Of a stretch of 64,000 nt of DNA, positions 1 to 7,960 are shown in pieces. This DNA comes from Actinomycetota bacterium (lineage in GTDB: Bacteria; Actinomycetota; Acidimicrobiia; Acidimicrobiales; Ilumatobacteraceae), in contig CAUJET010000155.1 in the NCBI GenBank assembly GCA_963169665.1, forward strand, positions 85,041 through 149,040. Direction: 5' to 3'. The notes below the pieces were generated by a model. That model did not search any database and was not told where the DNA came from. It was given only the letters and a program-made list of their open reading frames with translations. A program made the position numbers and the translations under genes. Within the stretch, counting starts at the first letter, position 1, and each line of letters starts with the position of its first letter.

Positions 1-446
1 CCGAGGTGGGCAGCGGTGCCGGCGAGGGGTTCACCATGAACGTGCCGCTGCCGCCGGGCACCACCGGCGACGTGTATCTGCGTGCGTTCGACGAGTTGAT
101 CGCGCCGCGTGTCGAGGCGTTCGCGCCCACCTGGTTGATCATCTCGGCGGGTTTCGACGGCCACCGCTTCGACCCGATCACCGAGCTGGGTCTCACCTCG
201 GGCGACTACATCGCGCTCACCAAGCGGGCGCTGCAGTGGGCGCCGCCCGGTCGGCGGATCGTCATGCTCGAGGGCGGCTACGACCTCGATGCCCTCGCCT
301 GGTGCGCGGCCGGCGTCGTCGGGGTGCTCGCCGGGGAGGATCCCGAACCGATCGACATGACCGAGTCGGAGACGTCCGGTGGGCCGGGCGCCCGCCAACT
401 CGACGCGATCACGTCGTTCTGGCGCGAGCGTCAGCCCGATCGGTGA
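1..446 (+). CDS. Histone deacetylase-family (class II/AcuC-like) protein, C-terminal part
   Basis: The gene is cut by the left edge; the reading frame is open from base 3 and ends at TGA 444-446. Visible motifs are those of the zinc-dependent HDAC/acetoin-utilisation fold: GSGAGEGFTMNVPLPPGT near the start, the SAGFDGH motif (its Asp is normally a zinc ligand) and the LEGGYD loop close to the C-terminus. In bacteria these enzymes remove acetyl groups from lysines, polyamines or small amides; the substrate cannot be told from this fragment. The N-terminal His-His charge-relay region lies outside the window. The stop overlaps a possible GTG start (443) of the next gene, so the two may be cotranscribed. 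The family call is firm; the specific function is unknown. Confidence 0.85.
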   Translation, partial: EVGSGAGEGFTMNVPLPPGTTGDVYLRAFDELIAPRVEAFAPTWLIISAGFDGHRFDPITELGLTSGDYIALTKRALQWAPPGRRIVMLEGGYDLDALAWCAAGVVGVLAGEDPEPIDMTESETSGGPGARQLDAITSFWRERQPDR

Positions 447-511
447 ACGCACCGCGCCCGGACGTTCCGTCGGACCGTGCTCCGTTCGATGAAGCGGACG
501 CGAAGGATCCG

Positions 512-1918
512 ATGTCGGCACTGCTGGGTTCACCGAACGTCGCCGCGGTGCTCGACGAAGTCGCACCACTGGCCGAACGATTCAGCGCATCGGGGCACCG
601 GCTGTTCCTCGTGGGTGGCTCCGTACGCGATCTCGTCACGACCGTCGTGCGGCCCGATGCACCGCCGCCGGGCGACGTCGATCTCGATGCGACGACGACG
701 GCTCGCCCGAAGGAGATCAAGCAGCTCCTCCAGGGCTGGGCCGACGCGATCTGGACCCAGGGGGAGCGGTTCGGGACGATCGGCGCGATGAAGCGCGTCG
801 ACGTGAACGGCGTGCTCGTCGAGCGAGTGTTCGAGATCACGACGCATCGCGCCGAGGCCTATCGCGACGACTCTCGTAAACCGGACGTGGCGTTCTCCGA
901 CGACATCGCGGCGGATCTGTCGCGTCGCGACTTCACGGTGAACGCGATGGCGATCGAGGTCACCTCGCCGTTGCCGGTGCTGGTCGATCCCTTCGCCGGT
1001 GCGGCCGATCTGGCCGCACGCGTGCTGCGCACACCGCTCACCCCGGCCGAGAGCTTCAGCGACGATCCCCTGCGGATGCTGCGCGCGGCCAGGTTCATCA
1101 CCCGCTACGACCTCGTGCCGGAGCCGGAGCTGCTCGGTGCCGTCGAGTCGATGGCCGAACGGCTGTCGATCGTGTCGGCGGAGCGGATCCGTGACGAGCT
1201 CGACAAGCTGCTCGGCGCCGCAACACCGCATGCGGGTCTGCGGTTCGTGTTCGCAACGGGACTCGGCCGACAGGCCCTGCCGGAGGTGGCTGCGCTCGCC
1301 GGCGAGACGGTCGGCCGGTCGCGTCACGGTGACGCGTTGACGCACACGCTCGCGGTGGTGGCCTCGCTGCCGGCGGGCTCCGACGATCGGCATCTCCGCT
1401 GGTCCGCCCTGTTCACCGCCCTCGGCCCGGCGGTGGCGAGGGCACGGATGCGCTCGCTCCGTTCGTCGCTCGCCTCGATCGAGGCGATCGGCAACCTGGT
1501 GGCCACGAAGGACCGACTGACCGCCGGCCCGTCCACCACGGCCCCGGCCGCAGCGGTCGGCTGGCACGACGGCGAGCTCCGCCGGTTGATCCGCGATGCC
1601 GGGCCGTGGTTCGACCAGGCGGTCCAGCTGGCGAGGGCCGACGCCGTCCAGCAGGTCGACGGTGCGGGGGCCGAGGTGATGGCGGTGATCGACGATGCCG
1701 TCGCCCGCCTCGCCTCGCTCGCCGCGAAGGAGGACCTCGGGTCGATGCAGCCCGAGCTCGACGGTGCTGCGGTGATGGCGGTGCTCGGTCTCGAACCGGG
1801 CCGTGCGGTCGGCCGGGCGATGCAGTTCCTCACCGAGCTCCGGCTCGACGCCGGGCCGGTCGGGCCGGACGAAGCAACCGATCGCCTCATAGAGTGGTGG
1901 ACCGACCACTCTTCATGA
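512..1918 (+). CDS. cca: CCA tRNA nucleotidyltransferase (class II polymerase beta fold) with decayed HD domain
   Basis: This enzyme should add or repair the 3'-CCA end of tRNAs. The polymerase head is intact: LVGGSVRD at about residues 33-40, the metal-binding DVDLD at about 55-59, RRDFTVNAMA, and the DDPLRMLRAARF motif. The C-terminal half should be an HD phosphohydrolase. The segment that normally reads LLHDIGKP is LFTALGPA here, and the following His-rich stretch is missing, so the metal site is lost. The ATG at 512 was chosen because GAAGGA at 502-507 is a good ribosome site; an in-frame GTG at 443 overlapping the upstream stop is the alternative and would add 23 residues. At 468 residues the length matches actinobacterial relatives (about 480). 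Confidence 0.88.
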   Translation: MSALLGSPNVAAVLDEVAPLAERFSASGHRLFLVGGSVRDLVTTVVRPDAPPPGDVDLDATTTARPKEIKQLLQGWADAIWTQGERFGTIGAMKRVDVNGVLVERVFEITTHRAEAYRDDSRKPDVAFSDDIAADLSRRDFTVNAMAIEVTSPLPVLVDPFAGAADLAARVLRTPLTPAESFSDDPLRMLRAARFITRYDLVPEPELLGAVESMAERLSIVSAERIRDELDKLLGAATPHAGLRFVFATGLGRQALPEVAALAGETVGRSRHGDALTHTLAVVASLPAGSDDRHLRWSALFTALGPAVARARMRSLRSSLASIEAIGNLVATKDRLTAGPSTTAPAAAVGWHDGELRRLIRDAGPWFDQAVQLARADAVQQVDGAGAEVMAVIDDAVARLASLAAKEDLGSMQPELDGAAVMAVLGLEPGRAVGRAMQFLTELRLDAGPVGPDEATDRLIEWWTDHSS

Positions 1919-1924
1919 TAGGAT

Positions 1925-1944
1925 CCCCCGCGATCGGGCGGGGG
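1925..1944 (+). promoter_or_regulatory. GC-rich hairpin covering the ribosome site of the GGDEF/EAL gene
   Basis: CCCCCGC (1925-1931) pairs perfectly with GCGGGGG (1938-1944) around a six-base loop. The right arm is the only purine-rich stretch at Shine-Dalgarno distance (6 bases) from the ATG at 1951. The hairpin could end transcription of the cca gene (it lies 6 bases after its stop, without a T run) or hide the start of the next message. The structure is plain in the sequence; either role is inference. Confidence 0.4.
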
Positions 1945-1950
1945 TGACGC

Positions 1951-4900
1951 ATGGGGCAACCGGGGTCGGCAGACGTGAGGCCATCGCTCGCGCCCGTCGG
2001 GCCCGTCGGCGACGAATCGGCAGCGGTCCCCAGTGGTCGACTCGTGCTCGTCGTGCTGGTCACCGTGTTCGCGGGCGTCTCCACCGAGACAGCCCTCCAC
2101 GGCACCGACCTCGAGCGCTGGGGTGCCGCATCGAACACCGCCCTCGTCGTCGCAGCGGGTGTCGCGACACTGTCGATGTCGTGGCGATCGACCGTCGACC
2201 GTCGCGCCATCGCCCGACTGTTCGCCCTCGCCACCGGCTCGTGGGCCCTCGCTCAACTGCTGCGGGTGACGATGCACGTGGGATGGGGCGTGGACGCCTG
2301 GCCGACCGCCGTCGACGCCTCGTTCGTGGTCACCCCGCTGCTCGTGCTCGGCGCGTTGCTCATCCGCCTGTGGCGGTATCCGTCGGTACGGCGCATGGCG
2401 CTCGCCGTCGACAGCCTCGTGATGGCGGTGTCGATCGTGTTCGTCATCTGGGAGCTGTGGTTGCGCGACCGGGCCGCCGGTCTCGCGGTCGCCGATCAAC
2501 TGGTGCTCGTCGGCCTGCCCGTCGTCGACATCGCCGTGGCCTCGCTCGCGATCGTGATGGTGTTCCAGCAACGCTCACCCACGATCCTCGTGATCGCCGC
2601 GCTGCTCGTGTGTTTCGCCGCCGGCGACACGATCTCGTCGTTGAGCGGCGGTCCGTTCGGCGGTGTCGGCGGCATCGCGGCCGTGGTGTGCTGGGGCGCG
2701 TTCCTCGTGCTGCTGACCGCGCTCGCCGGCCGTGCGTCGCGCCGGGGCGAGGACAGCCATCGCCCGGAGGTGATCCGCATGGTCGCGGTCTATCTGCCGG
2801 CGACGGTGTCGATGGCCATGGCGGTCAGCAAGTACCTGATCGGCGACCACCCGGTCAGCGCGTTCTCGGGCGCGCTGTCGATCGTCTTCGTCCTCGCCGT
2901 CACGATCGACCAGGGTGTGCGCGCCTGGGAGAGTTCGGAGTACTCCCAGCAGCTCACCCGCACCATCGGCGAGCTCGGCACGAAGGAACGCCAGCTGCGC
3001 AACCTGCTCGACGACCTCCCCGAGGCGGTCGTGGTGATCGACCGCGGCGGGGTGATCCGCGACGCGAACGCCGCGGCGCAGCGGCTCACCGCGCGGTCGG
3101 CCAATGAACTGATCGGGCGCGACTTCCGCGACCTGATCGCTGCGCCGTCCCGTGACCTCGCTGCTTCGCTCTGGCAGCACGTGCAGTCCGGGGGAGGATT
3201 CGACGGTGCCCCGGTGACCCTGCCGCTCGCCCCGCCGGCGCGACCCGACCTCATCGTCGCGGTCGACGCGATGCTGCCTGTCCGCGATCCGGAGGAGGTG
3301 GTGGTGTCGCTGCGCGACGTCTCGGCCAGCTTGCGCGAGGCGGCGGCACTCGAGCGTGCCCGTGAACGGTTCCGGCTCGCGTTCCACGGCGCACCGACGG
3401 GCATGACGTTGGCGACCGTCGACGCCGGACGCATCGTCGACGTCAACGACACGATGCTCACCATGATGCGCACCACTCGCGACGAACTCGTCGGGCGCAC
3501 GATCCGCGACATCACCCACCCCGACGACTGGGTGCGCAACGACCTGCTGCTCGTGCGCGCCGCGGCCGGCTCGATCGACGACTACGCGATCGAGAAGCGC
3601 TACGTGCGTGACGACGGATCGGTCGTGTGGGCGAACACGTCGGTCTCGGTGTTCGAGGACAACGGCGAGCGGCTCGCGATCGCCCACGTCCAGGACATCA
3701 CCGAGCAGCGTCGCAGCGCCGAGCAGCTGCGGTGGGCGGCCACGCACGACGAGCTGACCCGCCTGCCCAACCGCTCGCAGTTCACCGCCGAACTCACCGA
3801 GCGGCTCGCGGCGGCACCGCTCGGCACCACGGCCGTGCTGTTCGTCGACCTCGACAACTTCAAGGTCGTCAACGACTCGCTCGGCCACGCCATCGGCGAC
3901 CAGCTCCTGAAGGGGATGACCCAGCGGCTCCGCGCCGTGCTCCGCGACCACGACATGCTCAGCCGCTTCGGCGGCGACGAGTTCATCGTCATGCTCAGCG
4001 ACTACCACGGCGATCTCCCGCCGCTCGCGATGGCCGAACGGCTGCGCACCGAGATCGCCAGGCCCCTCACGCTCGACGGGGTGGAGCTGTTCGTCACCGG
4101 CAGCATCGGGATCGCGGTCGCCGACCGACCCGACGCGACGGCGAGCGACCTGCTGCGCGACGCCGACGCAGCGATGTACCGGGCGAAGGCTCGCGGCCGC
4201 GACTGCGTCGAGGTCTTCGCCCAGGGCGTGCACGACGCGTCGGTCGCCACCCTGCGCACCACCAACGAGCTTCGGCGAGGCATCGAGCGCGACGAGATCG
4301 TCCCGTACTACCAACCGATCGTCGACCTCGACTCGGGCGTGCTCACCGGCTTCGAGGTGCTCGCCCGGTGGCGCCACCCCGACCGTGGTCTGCTCGGCCC
4401 CGACCAGTTCCTCCCGATGGCCGAAGAGACCGGGATCATCAACGACGTCGGGGCGGCCATCCTGCGTGCATCGCTCGCCCAGCTGGGGCAGTGGCGCGAG
4501 CGGATGCCGAACTTCGCCGACCTGTCGATCGCCGTGAACGTGAGCAGCAGACAGCTGCTCAGCGGCACCTTCCTCGACGTCGTCTCCGAGGCGCTGGCCG
4601 AGTCCGGTGTGCCCGCCGGCTCGCTGTGGCTCGAGATCACCGAGACCGCCCTCATGGCCGACGTGAAGGCCGCGTCGGTCGCGCTGCGGGAACTGCGGGG
4701 TGTGGGCCTGCATCTCAGCGTCGACGACTTCGGAACGGGCTACTCGTCGCTCACCTATCTGAAGCGGTTCCCGGTCGAGGCCATCAAGGTCGACCGTTCG
4801 TTCGTGAACGGGCTCGGCATCGACAACGAGGACAGCACGATCGTCGAGGCCGTCGTCCGGCTCGGCCACTCGCTCGGCCTCGCCGTGGTGGCCGAGGGTG

Positions 4901-5019
4901 TGGAGACGCCGCTGCAGCTCACCCGCCTGCGCGAGCTCGGCTGCGATCGCGGCCAGGGCTACCTCTTCGGCCGCCCCCGACCCGCCGAGATCGTGGAAGC
5001 AGAACGGACGCTCATCTAG
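1951..5019 (+). CDS. Membrane PAS-PAS-GGDEF-EAL cyclic-di-GMP turnover protein
   Basis: A 1022-residue sensor with about ten hydrophobic segments in residues 25-320, then two PAS domains (about 345-460 and 470-590), a GGDEF domain (about 600-760) and an EAL domain (about 775-1015). The cyclase motif reads FGGDEF, and an RxxD inhibitory site (RDHD) sits exactly five residues before it, so product inhibition is expected. The phosphodiesterase half keeps the EAL signature as EVL, plus NVSSRQ, ITETALM, DDFGTGYSSL and VAEGVET, all normal for active enzymes. Both activities therefore look possible, with the PAS domains and membrane region setting the balance. The N-terminal membrane part does not match a MASE domain I can name. 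The hairpin at 1925-1944 may control translation. Confidence 0.9.
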   Translation: MGQPGSADVRPSLAPVGPVGDESAAVPSGRLVLVVLVTVFAGVSTETALHGTDLERWGAASNTALVVAAGVATLSMSWRSTVDRRAIARLFALATGSWALAQLLRVTMHVGWGVDAWPTAVDASFVVTPLLVLGALLIRLWRYPSVRRMALAVDSLVMAVSIVFVIWELWLRDRAAGLAVADQLVLVGLPVVDIAVASLAIVMVFQQRSPTILVIAALLVCFAAGDTISSLSGGPFGGVGGIAAVVCWGAFLVLLTALAGRASRRGEDSHRPEVIRMVAVYLPATVSMAMAVSKYLIGDHPVSAFSGALSIVFVLAVTIDQGVRAWESSEYSQQLTRTIGELGTKERQLRNLLDDLPEAVVVIDRGGVIRDANAAAQRLTARSANELIGRDFRDLIAAPSRDLAASLWQHVQSGGGFDGAPVTLPLAPPARPDLIVAVDAMLPVRDPEEVVVSLRDVSASLREAAALERARERFRLAFHGAPTGMTLATVDAGRIVDVNDTMLTMMRTTRDELVGRTIRDITHPDDWVRNDLLLVRAAAGSIDDYAIEKRYVRDDGSVVWANTSVSVFEDNGERLAIAHVQDITEQRRSAEQLRWAATHDELTRLPNRSQFTAELTERLAAAPLGTTAVLFVDLDNFKVVNDSLGHAIGDQLLKGMTQRLRAVLRDHDMLSRFGGDEFIVMLSDYHGDLPPLAMAERLRTEIARPLTLDGVELFVTGSIGIAVADRPDATASDLLRDADAAMYRAKARGRDCVEVFAQGVHDASVATLRTTNELRRGIERDEIVPYYQPIVDLDSGVLTGFEVLARWRHPDRGLLGPDQFLPMAEETGIINDVGAAILRASLAQLGQWRERMPNFADLSIAVNVSSRQLLSGTFLDVVSEALAESGVPAGSLWLEITETALMADVKAASVALRELRGVGLHLSVDDFGTGYSSLTYLKRFPVEAIKVDRSFVNGLGIDNEDSTIVEAVVRLGHSLGLAVVAEGVETPLQLTRLRELGCDRGQGYLFGRPRPAEIVEAERTLI

Positions 5020-5026
5020 CCGGGGG

Positions 5027-5632
5027 TCAGACGCCGAGTTTGCGGGCGCGGAGCAGCAGCACCGTCGGCACGAGCGCGTCGCGCGCCGCCAGGGGTGCGA
5101 GCTCGTGGATCACATCGATCCGGAAGTTGCTGCGCTCGAAGCTCATGAACAGCTCGCCGATGGAGCGGACCGAGGTGCCGTAGCGACGCTGCGGTACCTC
5201 GACGCCGGCGTCGAACATCGCCGCGAACGGATGGGTGAGCGACACCACGAACGACGCGTCGGGGCGCAGCACCCGATGGACCTGGCGCAGCAGCCGCGGG
5301 AGGTCGTCGACGTCGTCGAGGGTCTGGGTGGCGACCACGAGATCGACCGAACCGCTCGTCGCGAAGCCGAGGTCGGCGAGTTCGCCGAGGTGACACTCGA
5401 CGCGAACCTCGGACTGTTCCGCCTGTCGACGGATGTCGGCGATGCGCTCATCGCTCGGATCGACCACGATCGACTTCGCGCCGGCGAGCGCGAGCGAGAT
5501 CGCGTTGGCCGGCACCGACGACGGCACGGGGGCGATCCCCAGCTCGATCGTCCGCTTCCCGCTGACGTTGCCGCACAGGCGGAACTCGCCGTCGTCGGCG
5601 ACGCCCTTCCCGAACCAGACGTTGGTGCTCAT
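5027..5632 (-). CDS. Class I SAM-dependent methyltransferase
   Basis: A 201-residue protein with the Rossmann methyltransferase order: TIELGIAP (motif I, with a weakened Gly pattern), an acidic residue after the second strand (VVDPSDER), a GELADLGF segment, then VDLVVATQTLDDVDDL and the FVVSLTHPF strand. It resembles the Methyltransf_11 group, which acts on diverse small molecules; the substrate is unknown. An in-frame ATG at 5773 would add 47 residues, but it would overlap the start of the divergent DUF5318 gene and encode an unconserved-looking stretch, so the ATG at 5632 is preferred. It converges on the GGDEF/EAL gene with 7 bases between the stops. Confidence 0.75.
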   Translation of the reverse strand: MSTNVWFGKGVADDGEFRLCGNVSGKRTIELGIAPVPSSVPANAISLALAGAKSIVVDPSDERIADIRRQAEQSEVRVECHLGELADLGFATSGSVDLVVATQTLDDVDDLPRLLRQVHRVLRPDASFVVSLTHPFAAMFDAGVEVPQRRYGTSVRSIGELFMSFERSNFRIDVIHELAPLAARDALVPTVLLLRARKLGV

Positions 5633-5771
5633 GGGCCCAGTGTGACCGATCGGGCGCGCGCCGCTGCGGATCCGGTCCCGGTGCACGAGGGCCCACAGGA
5701 CGTCGAGGAGGGCGTCGAGGAGGGCGTCCGTCACGGGCGGGCGCACCACCGGGTCGGTAGCCTCTGTGGGC

Positions 5772-6218
5772 ATGTCGACGCAGGGGCAGGGCCAGGGACA
5801 GGGCCAGTTCTCCGCCGGCGCCCTGCGGGGTGCCGGGCGCGGCGTCGTCGACCATCGACTGGCCCGCCGTCACCTCGTGAACGAGTTCCGGCGCGGCCGG
5901 CTGCGCCAGGACCAGGTGTGCGACGCGCACCCCGAGCTCATCCGTGCTGCGCGCAACGTCGGCACCGAGAGCCGCTCGGCGTGCCCGATCTGTCAGGAGT
6001 CCACGCTGCGGCTCGTCACCTACGTGTTCGGCTCCCGCCTGCCCGCCCAGGGCCGGTGCGTGTCGACGGCCAAGGAGATGGCGGCGCTCAACCAGCGCTC
6101 GGACGATCTCACGGCGTACGTGGTCGAGGCCTGCATCGACTGCCGTTGGCACCATCTGCTGCGCGTGCTGCCGGTCGGTGGGAGCGGGCGACGGGCCCGA
6201 ACCGGTTCGACCGGCTGA
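5772..6218 (+). CDS. DUF5318 family protein
   Basis: A 148-residue protein with the actinobacterial DUF5318 pattern: an N-terminal DHRLARRHLVNEFRRGRL segment, CDAHPELIRAARN, a CPIC pair, and a C-terminal CIDCRWHHL pair. The two Cys-x-x-Cys pairs suggest a structural zinc site. The first residues are Gln/Gly-rich (QGQGQGQGQ). The function of the family is unknown. In Mycobacterium tuberculosis a homologue lies just upstream of ponA1 and the rpsF-dnaB block, so its position about 1.4 kb before rpsF is conserved context. ATG 5772 was chosen; GTG 5766 is also in frame. It is divergent from the methyltransferase gene across 139 bases. Confidence 0.75.
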   Translation: MSTQGQGQGQGQFSAGALRGAGRGVVDHRLARRHLVNEFRRGRLRQDQVCDAHPELIRAARNVGTESRSACPICQESTLRLVTYVFGSRLPAQGRCVSTAKEMAALNQRSDDLTAYVVEACIDCRWHHLLRVLPVGGSGRRARTGSTG

Positions 6219-6249
6219 ACCCGGCCCGGTTCCGTCTCGATCGCCGCCG

Positions 6250-6822
6250 TCAGAACGGGCTGAGCCCCATCCGGTTGCGGACGGCGATCGCCTCGCCGAC
6301 GTGGGCCTGACCGTGGCCGAGCACGGGCCACTGGACGAACCAGTCCACGGTGTGGCCACCCCACATGCCGAACAGCCAGTCGAGTTCGACCGGGTCGAGC
6401 ACGGCCTTGGTGGTCAATCGCCGCGGCGTGTCGGGCACGATCGCGAGCGCCATCGCCGACAGCCGCCGCAGCCAGCGTTCGGTGGCGTCGAAGGTCGCGT
6501 TCACGTAGGTGACGAGGGCGTCCGGTGCCACCGCTGCTGAGACGGTGACCTGCTCGCGTTCGCCGAGGCCGCTCGACGTGGGCGCGTCGGCGAGTCCGAG
6601 CGCCGCTGCGTGGGCGAGGAACAGCGGTGGCTTGTTGCGGATGACGGTGGTGAGTGCGAGGTCCTGGTGCCGGGCCAGGTGGAGGAGCAGCCAGGTGATG
6701 CTCGAGCCGCCGCCGTCGGCCTGCTCGTTCCACCGCTCCGTCGGCACCTGCTGCACCACCGCGCCGAACAGTCGGCGCCGGAGATCGGCGTGGGAGTCGA
6801 CGAGCCAGGCCTGCAGATCCAT
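6250..6822 (-). CDS. DinB-like (DUF664-type) four-helix protein
   Basis: A 190-residue protein that looks like the DinB/YfiT superfamily. An N-terminal helix (LQAWLVDSHADLRRRLF) is followed by WLLLHLARHQDLAL and a C-terminal GHGQAHVGEAIAVRNRMG. The histidines in these last two segments are where the superfamily usually binds a metal. Members include thiol-dependent transferases (mycothiol, bacillithiol) and proteins of unknown role; nothing visible selects a reaction. The start is ATG 6822; reading further upstream gives Arg-rich sequence that is not protein-like. It converges with DUF5318 across 31 bases and is divergent from the rhodanese gene. Confidence 0.7.
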   Translation of the reverse strand: MDLQAWLVDSHADLRRRLFGAVVQQVPTERWNEQADGGGSSITWLLLHLARHQDLALTTVIRNKPPLFLAHAAALGLADAPTSSGLGEREQVTVSAAVAPDALVTYVNATFDATERWLRRLSAMALAIVPDTPRRLTTKAVLDPVELDWLFGMWGGHTVDWFVQWPVLGHGQAHVGEAIAVRNRMGLSPF

Positions 6823-6863
6823 CGTCCCGACCGTACCGCGTGACCAACGACCCTGTCCGCCAG

Positions 6864-6881
6864 GATACGCCAGGGGGTATC
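6864..6881. promoter_or_regulatory. CsoR/CstR-like operator dyad before the rhodanese gene
   Basis: GATACGCCAGGGGGTATC is an 18-base imperfect palindrome: the halves are GATAC(G/C)CC and its complement with one mismatch. Operators of the CsoR/RcnR family, including the persulfide sensor CstR that controls rhodanese genes, have the form ATACCC..GGGTAT. The site ends 9 bases before the ATG at 6891, so a bound repressor would cover the transcription start or ribosome site. The palindrome is seen; the regulator is inferred and no CsoR-family gene lies in the window. Confidence 0.45.
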
Positions 6882-6890
6882 TATGGATCC

Positions 6891-7394
6891 ATGACCCATC
6901 GCTCGTCCCTGCAGGTCCCCGCACGCACGTTGCGGCGCTCGTTCGCCGTCGTCGCACTGGTCGCCGCTGTCGGCCTCGCCGCCTGCGGGAGCGACGACCT
7001 GTCGAGCGACGATGTCGCCGCTGCGGAGGGCATCTCCGATGCCGCATCGTCGCAGGCCGTTGCATCGTCGCCGTCGCTCATCGATCCGGCGGCCGCCGCG
7101 GCGTTGCTGGCGGCACCTCCGGCCGGACTCGTCGTGCTCGACGTGCGCACGCCCGAGGAGTTCGCCGCGGGCCACCTCGACGGGGCGGTGATGATCGACT
7201 TCCAGTCGCCCTCGTTCGCAGCCGACGTCGTCGGCCTCGGTGAGGACACGCCGGTGTTCGTCTACTGCCGCTCCGGCAACCGCAGCGCCCAGGCCGTGGC
7301 GGCGATGGTGCAGCTCGGGTTCACCGACATCACCGAACTCGACGGCGGTGTCGTGGCCTGGGAGGCGGCCGGCCTCCCGCTCGTCACCGACTGA
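6891..7394 (+). CDS. Secreted lipoprotein with a rhodanese domain
   Basis: A 167-residue protein with a lipoprotein signal (positive start, hydrophobic 18-31, VGLAAC lipobox with Cys32), a Ser/Ala-rich spacer, and a single rhodanese domain (about 63-165). The domain shows the entry strand VVLDVRTPEEFAAGHLDGA and the active-site loop CRSGNRS with nucleophile Cys126. It should carry persulfide sulfur outside the cytoplasmic membrane, possibly for thiosulfate or sulfide handling. ATG 6891 gives a sensible signal peptide; an upstream GTG (6840) would add non-signal residues. The dyad at 6864-6881 suggests control by a persulfide- or metal-responsive repressor. There is no dedicated partner gene alongside. 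Confidence 0.85.
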   Translation: MTHRSSLQVPARTLRRSFAVVALVAAVGLAACGSDDLSSDDVAAAEGISDAASSQAVASSPSLIDPAAAAALLAAPPAGLVVLDVRTPEEFAAGHLDGAVMIDFQSPSFAADVVGLGEDTPVFVYCRSGNRSAQAVAAMVQLGFTDITELDGGVVAWEAAGLPLVTD

Positions 7395-7522
7395 TCGCCG
7401 CTCGCAGGGTCGGACGACGCCGACCGCTACCCGTGGTCGGGGCCGATGCGTGTGACACCCCTGTGGTCGACTGGTGCCATGTCGCCGATCACCCGTTACG
7501 CTCACCGGGTCATATTCACCCT

Positions 7523-7537
7523 GCCCCATCACGGGGC
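7523..7537 (+). promoter_or_regulatory. Small hairpin in the rpsF leader
   Basis: GCCCC (7523-7527) and GGGGC (7533-7537) form a perfect stem around ATCAC, 47 bases before the rpsF ATG. Many bacteria regulate this operon through an S6:S18-binding structure in the leader. Whether this hairpin belongs to such an element cannot be decided by eye. A TACGCT hexamer at 7497-7502 is a possible -10 box for the operon. Confidence 0.25.
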
Positions 7538-7584
7538 CCCGGGCTGCAGGAACAGCATCGGGTCCGAAGGGAGGTTCCACACGC

Positions 7585-7917
7585 ATGCAGCGTGCCTATG
7601 AACTCATGGTCATCATCGACGGTGACCTCGAAGACACCGCCGCCCGGGCGTGGATCAAGTCGGTCACCGACTCGATCACCGCAGCCGGTGGTTCGGTGCA
7701 CGGCAAGCCCGACTGGTGGGGACGCCGCCAGTACGCCTACCCGATCAACAAGAAGGAGTACGGGTACTACCTCGTGCTGAACCTCTTCGCTGCCGGTGGC
7801 GCCCTCGACGAACTCGAGCGTTCGTTCCGCATCGCAGACGACATCGTCCGCCACAAGCTCATCCGTCTGCCCGATGCCGAGGCGGAGCGCCGCGGCATGT
7901 CGGGGGCTGCGGCCTGA
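7585..7917 (+). CDS. rpsF: Small ribosomal subunit protein bS6
   Basis: A 110-residue protein beginning MQRAYELMVIIDGD, the usual bS6 opening, and containing WWGRRQYAYPINKKEYGYY, the strand-loop that contacts 16S rRNA and bS18. It sits in the platform of the 30S subunit as a heterodimer with bS18, encoded two genes downstream. The start is set by AAGGGAGG at 7567-7574, ten bases before the ATG. It is the first gene of rpsF-ssb-rpsR-rplI, with 43 bases to ssb. Residues after the core (ERRGMSGAAA) are a short tail. Nothing is unusual in the core. Confidence 0.97.
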   Translation: MQRAYELMVIIDGDLEDTAARAWIKSVTDSITAAGGSVHGKPDWWGRRQYAYPINKKEYGYYLVLNLFAAGGALDELERSFRIADDIVRHKLIRLPDAEAERRGMSGAAA

Positions 7918-7960
7918 CGGCCGCCGGTCCCATCGGACCCCGTCCACGAAGGAGGCCAGC

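Noticed and set aside
2575..4869. Open frame of 764 codons opposite the GGDEF/EAL gene
   Set aside because: No domains and biased composition; it is a shadow of the plus-strand gene.
7395..7584. Small open frames between the rhodanese and rpsF genes
   Set aside because: They lack coding character and ribosome sites; the stretch is best read as the ribosomal operon promoter and leader.
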